DNA of 10,725 nucleotides, from assembly GCA_964498785.1 (NCBI GenBank), contig CAZCJL010000175.1, forward strand, positions 1 to 10,725, written 5' to 3'. The notes below the pieces were generated by a model. That model had not been told where the DNA came from and ran no database searches. It worked only from the letters and a program-made list of their open reading frames with translations. Positions 5,996 through 10,725 of the stretch are shown here, piece by piece. Position 1 is the stretch's first letter. Every line of letters starts with the position of its first letter. The stretch is from Mariaggregatimicrobium sp964498785. Its GTDB lineage: Bacteria > Zhuqueibacterota > Zhuqueibacteria > Thermofontimicrobiales > Thiofontviventaceae. The translations under genes and the position numbers were made by a program.

Positions 5996-7084
5996 GTGAA
6001 GTTTCAAATAAAAAAATTAATCTATACTGTTTGTATTTTTCTGTTAAGTCAGAATTATCTATCTGCACAATCACTGGAAGAAAGGCTGGAACAGCTTTCA
6101 GAGAGTGCGGCACAGTATTATATCGGTCCGTTAGTGAATACGTTCGGAGCGAATATTAACAGCGGCTGGCTAACCACGCCGCCGGAGAAAAAAGTTTTGG
6201 GACTCGATATCGAATTGGGTGTGGTTGGCATGGGATCCTATTTCGATGAAAATCAGGACTTTTTTCAATCCGAGGGCACGTTTCGTTTTAGCGAGGACGA
6301 GGCGGCAATCCTGACGGCGTCTATCGATGATCCTGCCATTCAGGAGCAGGTTGTGCAACAAATCATCCAGGAAGATTTTAACATACTGATTTATGGACCG
6401 TCCATTATCGGCAGTAATTCCCGAAATATAAAAGTAATGTTCGCTCCGGATGGCGCTGAAGATTTTAAAGTGAGCGACCCCCAATATCCTTTCCCGGTCT
6501 ATGTAAAACTCCCGTCGCAGCTTATCGATCTGGGCGTGCCCGGATTTCTGGATAATTTTCCGATGATGCCCTCAGCCGTTCCGCAATTAAAAATTGGTAC
6601 CCTGTATGGAACGCGGATGCTGCTGCGATATCTCCCGCCCATTGATGCGCATGAAGATATCGGCAAAATGGGTATGTTTGGAATCGGATTGCAGCATAAT
6701 CCGGGAGTTTGGTTCAAGTCACCTCTGCCGGTTGATGTTTCACTTGGGTTTTTAAAACAAAATTTTTCTGTAGAAGATTTAGTTAATGTGAGCGCCATGA
6801 GCTACGGCGTAAATGTCGGCAAAACATTCTCTTTTGGCTGGTTCGCTTTTACCCCTTTTGCCGGTTATCTGCGTAGCAGTTCTTCCGCTGAAATTAATTA
6901 TTCCCGTGACATCGAAACCGACGCCGGCATTCAGACCGTTAAAATCAATTTTGGAATGGACAGTGAAAATAGTAACGTTTTCAATTTAGGCGTGAATATC
7001 CGTTTTCTGTTTGTGAATTTAGTCGCCGATTATAATTTTGCGAAATATAATTCTTTCACTGCGGGCATGTTTTTCTCTTTTTGA
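5996..7084 (+). CDS. Outer-membrane beta-barrel protein, DUF6588-like
   Basis: The start is GTG at 5996, fixed by a perfect AGGAGG five bases upstream; the product is 362 aa. A signal peptide ends at about residue 25 (YLSAQ). The mature start has YYIGPLVNTFGANINSGW (41-58) followed by LGLDIELGVVGMGSYF (68-83), the pattern I associate with DUF6588 outer-membrane proteins of the Bacteroidetes/Chlorobi group. The C-terminal half alternates hydrophobic and polar residues (SLGFLKQNF, GWFAFTPFAGYL, VFNLGVNIRFLFVNLVADYNF), and the chain ends in FFSF with a terminal aromatic, the usual signal for outer-membrane insertion. A beta-barrel in the outer membrane is therefore well supported; cargo or ligand is unknown. 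The next gene begins 45 bases downstream on the same strand, so the two are probably co-transcribed. Confidence 0.82.
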   Translation: MKFQIKKLIYTVCIFLLSQNYLSAQSLEERLEQLSESAAQYYIGPLVNTFGANINSGWLTTPPEKKVLGLDIELGVVGMGSYFDENQDFFQSEGTFRFSEDEAAILTASIDDPAIQEQVVQQIIQEDFNILIYGPSIIGSNSRNIKVMFAPDGAEDFKVSDPQYPFPVYVKLPSQLIDLGVPGFLDNFPMMPSAVPQLKIGTLYGTRMLLRYLPPIDAHEDIGKMGMFGIGLQHNPGVWFKSPLPVDVSLGFLKQNFSVEDLVNVSAMSYGVNVGKTFSFGWFAFTPFAGYLRSSSSAEINYSRDIETDAGIQTVKINFGMDSENSNVFNLGVNIRFLFVNLVADYNFAKYNSFTAGMFFSF

Positions 7085-7129
7085 TGCCATGACACTAAAA
7101 TCTAACATACTATTTTAAAGGAGAATACC

Positions 7130-7975
7130 ATGAAACAAAATATCAAATACATCTACTTAACTGCTGCGCTGTTGATCGGCTTTTTTCTGTTTACCGGTGG
7201 CATTCTTTCTCCACCCCATTGGGGACCAAAAGCCCCGACGATCAACTCGTTTACTATCACTTCTGAGGAACCAACGATATATCAAAGAGTTGAGTTTGTA
7301 GCGAACGTTACTGCAAACAGCAGCGATCAAGGGGCAGGCCAACACTGTGAAGATAAGTACGAAGGAATAATGCAATTACGCGTATCAATAAAAATCCTGA
7401 AAGACGATGTTGTGGTCATCGAAGATAGGATGAAAATTACTAGTCATCATGGTAGAAAATCTGGTATTTATACGTTTTCTACATCATTTAATTCTGCAGA
7501 TGATTATACTGCAATCATTACAGCCACAAGTTCGGAATTCGGTGATATTAAGAGCACAACAAGGTCGATTGAATTCACTGTATCAGCCAGAGTGGAACAG
7601 CTCATGCCCGGTACCTATAATCTGGCGATTTTCTATGTCAAATGCAGTAGATCGAGCGAGGCGTATGAAAGAACTAAGAATCTCGATGGAAATTATTTCA
7701 CCATTGATGAAGCGTTTAATGCAACACTGGCAGCCAATATTGCATTCGATGAGTCTACCGTTGAAAAATATCCCTGCCTTTTGTCAACGAATTATTCCTA
7801 CAATCTTAGCGGGCGAGTTACCATTGTAAAAGAAGGGGACCAGTTGCAAATGAAGATCTACTACAATGATCAGATCTACGTTCCGTTTTTATTCGATTAT
7901 GACGAAAAGACGATCTGGCTAAAATATGTCGATGACGACAACAACGAGTATCAATGGACCTTTCGTAAGCCTTGA
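7130..7975 (+). CDS. Secreted two-domain hypothetical protein
   Basis: The 281-aa protein starts at ATG 7130 with AAAGGAG seven bases upstream. Residues 1-24 are a signal peptide or anchor (basic start, then LTAALLIGFFLFTGG). Residues about 35-152 (APTINSFTITSEEPTIYQRVEFVANV...) look like an immunoglobulin/PKD-type beta-sandwich. Residues about 158-281 begin with PGTYNLAIFYVK and end in ...FDYDEKTIWLKYVDDDN..YQWTF, resembling a lipocalin-like small barrel. Three Cys (73, 172, 216) would allow at most one disulfide. No catalytic motif is seen, so a binding or structural role in periplasm or on the surface is more likely. It follows the DUF6588-like gene by 45 bases, probably as a second operon gene and possible partner of that barrel. 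Domain calls are by eye. Confidence 0.65.
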   Translation: MKQNIKYIYLTAALLIGFFLFTGGILSPPHWGPKAPTINSFTITSEEPTIYQRVEFVANVTANSSDQGAGQHCEDKYEGIMQLRVSIKILKDDVVVIEDRMKITSHHGRKSGIYTFSTSFNSADDYTAIITATSSEFGDIKSTTRSIEFTVSARVEQLMPGTYNLAIFYVKCSRSSEAYERTKNLDGNYFTIDEAFNATLAANIAFDESTVEKYPCLLSTNYSYNLSGRVTIVKEGDQLQMKIYYNDQIYVPFLFDYDEKTIWLKYVDDDNNEYQWTFRKP

Positions 7976-7986
7976 GACGGAGTTCC

Positions 7987-8001
7987 GGAGGGCAGTCCTC
8001 C
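7987..8001 (+). other. Short hairpin after the secreted-protein gene
   Basis: GGAGG-GCAGT-CCTCC is a perfect 5-bp stem with a 5-base loop, 12 bases after the stop codon. A competing longer-range pair is GCAGTCC (7992-7998) with GGACTGC (8024-8030). There is no T-tract, so intrinsic termination is doubtful. Confidence 0.4.
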
Positions 8002-8033
8002 TGTGCGTTTCAGGTGCATTTATGGACTGCTTC

Positions 8034-8161
8034 CTCGTTCCCACGTTTTACGTTGGAATGCATCCGACGACGCTTTGCGTCGTTGAACGTCTTCTGCACG
8101 ACATCAGGCTTTTGACGCAAAGCGTCGTTAGAGGCATTCCAACGCAAAGCATTGGCACGAG
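8034..8161. repeat. 128-bp palindromic interspersed element (MITE/REP-like)
   Basis: The left arm 8034-8081 (begins CTCGTTCCCACG, ends CGCTTTGCGTC) and right arm 8114-8161 (begins GACGCAAAGCG, ends TTGGCACGAG) are 48-bp inverted copies with roughly 10 mismatches, around a 32-base centre. Each arm carries its own smaller hairpin: ACGACGC-TTT-GCGTCGT at 8067-8083 and GACGC-AAA-GCGTC at 8114-8126, besides TTCC...GGAA at 8038-8058. The outer text resembles the widely dispersed phrase CTCGTTCCCACGCTCTGCGT seen in many bacteria. It sits between two convergent genes, five bases from the aminotransferase stop, where it may act on transcript ends. No transposase is present, so it would be non-autonomous. 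Confidence 0.75.
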
Positions 8162-8166
8162 ATAAG

Positions 8167-9306
8167 CTATCTGCTTTCCAAATATCTCTCCAACCGCTCC
8201 ATGCCAATGCGGATATTCTCCAGTGAATTGGCATAGGAAAACCGCAAAAAGCCCTCGCCGTTGCTGCCGAAATCGATACCCGGCGTGACCGCGACTTTGG
8301 CGTGCTCCAGAATATCAAATGCAAATTTATAGGAATCCGATGTAAACTGTTTTGCATTTGCTAAAATATAAAACGCGCCTTTTGGCTCCACCGCAACTTT
8401 GAAGCCAATTTCCTTCAGACGACTGAGCATGTATTTCCGGCGCTGGTTGTAGGTCTCGATCATCTGATCGACTTCCGGATGGTGGGCGGTTAATGCTGCA
8501 GCGCCCCCTCGCTGAACAAAGGCATTGGCCGAAATGAAGAAATTCTGCAGCAATTTCTGAATCGGACGCACAAAATGTTCCGGCACGATTAAATAACCCA
8601 GTCGCCAGCCGGTCATGGCGTAGAGTTTGGAAAAGCCGTTCAATACCACGGCATTGCTGGTGAATTCCAGAATGGAGTGCTCTTGTTCCTCATACACCAG
8701 TCCGTGATAAATTTCATCGGAGATGACGATCGGTCCGAGTGCGGAAATTTCCTGCATGATTTCCGGTGATAACAGATTGCCGGTGGGATTGGACGGCGAG
8801 TTGATCAAAATGGCTTTGGTTTTCCGGGTCATGCATTTAGTGACATCTTCCGTGCGGTACTGGAACCCGTTTTCTTCACTGACATGAATACAATTGATGC
8901 TGGCATCCAGATACTGGACGAAATTCGGATAGCAGGCGTAGCCGGGATTGCTGCAAATCACTTCATCGCCGGGATGCAGCAGTGCGGACAATAACAGCAG
9001 CAGCCCCGGCGATGTGCCGGAGGTAATAATGACCTGAGCCGGATCGACCTCAACCTGATATTTACGTTTATAATGATTGGCAACCGCTTCCCGCAGCTCC
9101 CAAATTCCAAGGCTGTGCGTATAATGCGTTTCTCCATTATTTAACGCGGTTTTTGCAGCTTCAACGATTCCTGCGGGTGTGTCAAAATCCGGTTCACCAA
9201 CTTCCAGATGAATAATATTCTCGCCGGATCGTTCCATCTGCTGCGCTTTTTCCAAAACCTCCATCACGATGAACGGCGAAATTTGATTTACTCTTTCCGG
9301 ATACAT
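8167..9306 (-). CDS. Class I/II PLP-dependent aminotransferase
   Basis: A 379-aa fold-type I pyridoxal-phosphate enzyme of the aspartate-aminotransferase superfamily, cytoplasmic. Visible signatures are the N-terminal LEVGEPDFDTP (34-44), substrate-side TSGTSPGLLLLL (95-106), NPTG with N173, SDEIY with D197 and Y200, Schiff-base lysine K227 in NGFSKLYAMTGWRLGY, and the carboxylate-binding arginine R355 in GFLRFSYAN. All key residues are present and the length is typical. GAGG lies nine bases before the ATG. Relatives act on aspartate, aromatic or branched amino acids, or make methionine from its keto acid; the sequence does not settle the substrate. No biosynthetic neighbour is adjacent, so the pathway is open. 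It is transcribed alone, with its own candidate promoter upstream. Confidence 0.95.
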   Translation of the reverse strand: MYPERVNQISPFIVMEVLEKAQQMERSGENIIHLEVGEPDFDTPAGIVEAAKTALNNGETHYTHSLGIWELREAVANHYKRKYQVEVDPAQVIITSGTSPGLLLLLSALLHPGDEVICSNPGYACYPNFVQYLDASINCIHVSEENGFQYRTEDVTKCMTRKTKAILINSPSNPTGNLLSPEIMQEISALGPIVISDEIYHGLVYEEQEHSILEFTSNAVVLNGFSKLYAMTGWRLGYLIVPEHFVRPIQKLLQNFFISANAFVQRGGAAALTAHHPEVDQMIETYNQRRKYMLSRLKEIGFKVAVEPKGAFYILANAKQFTSDSYKFAFDILEHAKVAVTPGIDFGSNGEGFLRFSYANSLENIRIGMERLERYLESR

Positions 9307-9342
9307 TTATTCATTCCTCAAAGTTATCATTTCTCTTGATCT

Positions 9343-9371
9343 AAAATATTAATAAATTTGTTAAATATCAA
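9343..9371 (-). promoter_or_regulatory. Candidate promoter of the aminotransferase gene
   Basis: The minus strand has TTGATA (9366-9371), a 17-base spacer, and TATTTT (9343-9348), placing transcription start about 30 bases before the ATG. It lies downstream of the strong terminator at 9462-9493, so the aminotransferase is insulated from lexA. Confidence 0.5.
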
Positions 9372-9461
9372 TAGCATTGTCGAATTTAATAAAAAGATTT
9401 TTAATCGTTTTGATCTTGATGGTAATATTTTTCCCTGACTTTTTATAAATCCCGAAATCTC

Positions 9462-9493
9462 AAAAAAAAAGCCTCTCAATGTTAGAGAGGCTT
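9462..9493 (-). terminator. Strong intrinsic terminator after the 69-aa gene
   Basis: On the minus strand AAGCCTCTC-TAACATT-GAGAGGCTT forms a perfect 9-bp stem with a 7-base loop, directly followed by a run of T (9 A on the plus strand, 9462-9470, partly shared with the stem). This is a textbook Rho-independent terminator for transcription coming from lexA and the 69-aa gene. Confidence 0.93.
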
Positions 9494-9579
9494 GTTGCCT
9501 GATAGATTCCTATCAGAACCCTGGAAAGAGGAGTAGGGGATAAGGATATACCTGATTATCAACTCTTTTTTTAAGGATA
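9494..9579 (-). ncRNA. Structured 3' untranslated region, possible small RNA
   Basis: Between the 69-aa gene stop and the terminator, the minus-strand transcript carries a perfect CTGATAG-GAAT-CTATCAG hairpin (9499-9516). It also has an unpaired CU-rich stretch CCCCTACTCCTCTTTCC (about 9522-9538), and a GATAA/TTATC stem (9539-9560). Together with the terminator this has the look of a 3'-end-derived small RNA, and the CTCCTCTTT segment could pair with purine-rich ribosome binding sites. I recognise no known RNA family. Expression is unproven; it may simply be a long 3' untranslated region. Confidence 0.35.
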
Positions 9580-9789
9580 TTAAGCAGCTTGTTTGGATTT
9601 TTCCAATTCTTCTATACGGATTTCCAACGATTCCTGAATTTCAAGCATTTCTTCGGACATCAGATTTCTGCCGATTGAGCTTTTTATATCATTGTACACC
9701 TGACTTATATTATCGCGGGCGTTTTCCAAATATTTTAAATCGTCCGCATTATCCCAATAGGTCAACCAGTTTGTTGTGTTACGTTTCAT
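9580..9789 (-). CDS. Small coiled-coil-like hypothetical protein downstream of lexA
   Basis: The start is the ATG at 9789, with GGAGG five bases upstream; the in-frame GTG at 9801 overlaps that ribosome binding site and is rejected. The 69-aa product MKRNTTNWLTYW... is acidic, has no Cys, and is mostly helical with heptad-like hydrophobics from about residue 18 to 64 (LKYLENARDNISQVYNDI, then MLEIQESLEIRIEELEKS). No family is recognised. It begins 75 bases after the lexA stop, with a weak terminator or palindrome between, and its own transcript ends at the strong terminator. Co-expression with lexA would place it in the DNA-damage response, but this is inference from position only. Confidence 0.72.
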   Translation of the reverse strand: MKRNTTNWLTYWDNADDLKYLENARDNISQVYNDIKSSIGRNLMSEEMLEIQESLEIRIEELEKSKQAA

Positions 9790-9834
9790 TATTACCTCCA
9801 CTATGTATAAAATTCACGAGTCTAAAATATCGAT

Positions 9835-9857
9835 AAAAAAGGGTACGAATACACCCT
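9835..9857 (-). terminator. Weak terminator/palindrome between lexA and the 69-aa gene
   Basis: The minus strand reads AGGGT-GTATTCGT-ACCCT followed by TTTTTT, a 5-bp stem with T-tract, 8 bases after the lexA stop codon. The same 16 bp (9841-9856, GGGT-N8-ACCC) resemble the palindrome in the lexA promoter (11 of 16 identical). It could therefore instead, or also, be a LexA-type binding site for the 69-aa gene. Confidence 0.55.
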
Positions 9858-9864
9858 GTTATTT

Positions 9865-10497
9865 TCATATTCGATGAATCACCGCTTCTACTTTGCCCAA
9901 AACACGGAAATAGAGATCGTTTTTATTGATAATAATCGGTTGATAATTTGGGTTTTCCGGCATTAACTTAATTTGGTTTGATTCAATGACAAAGCGTTTT
10001 ACAGTCGCTTCTTCATCTAACAGCGCGACGATTATATCATTATTTTGGGGATTACTCATTTCCCGGACAATGATCAAATCATCATTGAATATATTTGCTC
10101 CGGTCATACTATCACCTTTTACGCGGAGCGCAAAATCACCTTTGGCACCGATAAAACTCAGGTCAGCCGAAATATACCCCTGAATATTTTCCTGCGCCAA
10201 AATCGGAGCACCGGCTGCAATCTGTCCCAATACAGGTATCATTTTCGGAGCCGGCTTTAAATTGCTGTCATCTTTTAAAATTTCAATGCTGCGTGCATTT
10301 CCCCGATGTTTTCGGCTGATATATCCTTTCTTTTCAAGAACAGCTAAAATCCGTTGCACATTATTCACAGAGGCGTAGCCAAACAAATCCATTATTTCCC
10401 GAATGGTTGGTGGATACCCTCGTTCGATAGCAAAATTCGTTATCCCCCGCAATACATTCTGCTGTGTTTTCGTTAATTTAAGTCCCTGGTATTCCAT
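9865..10497 (-). CDS. lexA: LexA repressor, SOS-response regulator
   Basis: LexA represses SOS genes and cleaves itself when RecA filaments signal DNA damage. The N-terminal winged helix has LTKTQQNVLRGI (about 8-19), RGYPPTIREIMDLFGY (26-41) and SVNNVQRILAVLEKKGYI (43-60). The linker leads to GQIAAGAP with the autocleavage site A95-G96, and the S24-type peptidase domain has catalytic S130 (GDSM) and K167 (TVKRF). All elements are intact. With the ATG at 10497 the protein is 210 aa, near the usual 200-210. The upstream TTG at 10536 is rejected because it falls in the -10 box of a near-consensus promoter. The ribosome binding site is poor (AAAGG two bases before the ATG), so low translation is possible. 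A palindrome at the transcription start suggests autoregulation. The next gene, 69 aa, follows after 75 bases. Confidence 0.95.
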   Translation of the reverse strand: MEYQGLKLTKTQQNVLRGITNFAIERGYPPTIREIMDLFGYASVNNVQRILAVLEKKGYISRKHRGNARSIEILKDDSNLKPAPKMIPVLGQIAAGAPILAQENIQGYISADLSFIGAKGDFALRVKGDSMTGANIFNDDLIIVREMSNPQNNDIIVALLDEEATVKRFVIESNQIKLMPENPNYQPIIINKNDLYFRVLGKVEAVIHRI

Positions 10498-10517
10498 CGC
10501 CTTTGATATAAGTGAAC

Positions 10518-10533
10518 GGGTATTAATGTACCC
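10518..10533. promoter_or_regulatory. Candidate LexA operator, GGGTA-N6-TACCC
   Basis: GGGTA-TTAATG-TACCC is a perfect 5-bp inverted repeat with a 6-base spacer. It lies on the predicted lexA transcription start, just where an autoregulatory operator would block the polymerase. It matches neither the CTGT-N8-ACAG nor the CGAAC-N4-GTTCG type. LexA binding is inferred from position and symmetry. Confidence 0.5.
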
Positions 10534-10535
10534 CA

Positions 10536-10564
10536 AAATTACAAAATATATTTTTAAAAGTCAA
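10536..10564 (-). promoter_or_regulatory. lexA promoter
   Basis: The minus strand has TTGACT (10559-10564), a 17-base spacer and TAATTT (10536-10541). The -10 region also reads TAATTTTG, matching the Bacteroidetes TAnnTTTG form. The start point would fall near 10528-10530, leaving a leader of about 30 bases before the ATG at 10497. Confidence 0.7.
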
Positions 10565-10704
10565 GTTAAAATTTTGTTTATGATAATAAAGTTGGATCAT
10601 GAATTACAAACTCAGGATAGATATAAATCCATTAAAAAATATATTTGATATTTTGTAACTATTCATGTGTCGGAGCTGTATCATAAGTCTGATTTTTTTG
10701 TAAA

Positions 10705-10725
10705 ATGTCATTCCGGGCTTGTCCC
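10705..10725 (+). repeat. Start of a dispersed TGTCATTCCGGG repeat, cut by window edge
   Basis: The last bases, TGTCATTCCGGGCTTGTCCC, match the beginning of a commonly seen intergenic repeat (TGTCATTCCGGGCTTGACCCGGAATC). Its inverted half would lie outside the window. Identification is from memory of similar text. Confidence 0.45.

Noticed and set aside
6170..6798. Two minus-strand frames of about 100 codons
   Set aside because: Antisense shadows of the outer-membrane protein gene, with no start context.
7926..8165. Plus-strand open frame of 79 codons through the intergenic palindrome
   Set aside because: It begins inside the secreted-protein gene in another frame and is made mostly of repeat sequence.
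10498..10536. TTG start for LexA giving 223 aa
   Set aside because: It overlaps the -10 box of the promoter, lacks a ribosome binding site and makes the protein longer than the family norm.

Overview
The window is bacterial chromosome with moderate to low GC. Most likely it comes from the Fibrobacteres-Chlorobi-Bacteroidetes side of the tree (an Ignavibacteria, Calditrichaeota or KSB1-like lineage). This is inferred from several exported proteins with Bacteroidetes-style signal peptides ending in SAQ/SQ, a DUF6588-like outer-membrane protein, AT-rich TTG-N17-TAtatT promoters, and short dispersed repeat phrases common in such genomes. No taxonomic marker gene is present, so the assignment stays tentative. 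No tRNA, rRNA, CRISPR array, transposase or phage structural gene was seen.

Layout, left to right. (1) 1-614, minus: the 5' part of a secreted PD40/WD40-like propeller protein, cut by the window edge. (2) 615-974: non-coding, with fragments of dispersed repeats. (3) 975-2417, minus: a secreted GH30 glycoside hydrolase with both catalytic glutamates. (4) 2699-3094, minus: a four-helix membrane protein of unknown role. (5) 3242-4081, minus: a two-gene cassette made of an 88-aa protein overlapping a DNA polymerase beta-type nucleotidyltransferase by 14 nt. The second gene carries a one-base frameshift in a homopolymer. A clean promoter with a small palindrome near +1 precedes the cassette. (6) 4194-5444, minus: a secreted protein that looks like a divergent erythromycin-esterase/ChaN-like fold. 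(7) 5677-5898, plus: an orphan Tat signal peptide, apparently the stub of a lost exported enzyme. (8) 5996-7975, plus: an outer-membrane beta-barrel protein followed by a secreted two-domain protein, probably one operon. (9) 8034-8161: a 128-bp imperfect palindromic repeat between convergent genes. (10) 8167-9306, minus: a class I PLP aminotransferase. (11) 9580-10497, minus: lexA followed by a 69-aa protein, then a strong intrinsic terminator preceded by a structured 3' region. (12) The right edge enters another dispersed repeat.

Functionally this is mostly a set of independent housekeeping and envelope genes. The parts that merit attention are the small-protein/nucleotidyltransferase cassette (toxin-antitoxin-like in layout, function not established), the lexA promoter with a 16-bp GGGTA-N6-TACCC palindrome that is a candidate LexA box unlike the E. 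coli or Bacillus ones, the structured CU-rich 3' region downstream of lexA and the 69-aa gene, and the large palindromic element. Annotated starts were moved inward for four genes (GH30, the 88-aa protein, the 69-aa protein and lexA) on ribosome-binding-site, promoter or family-length evidence.
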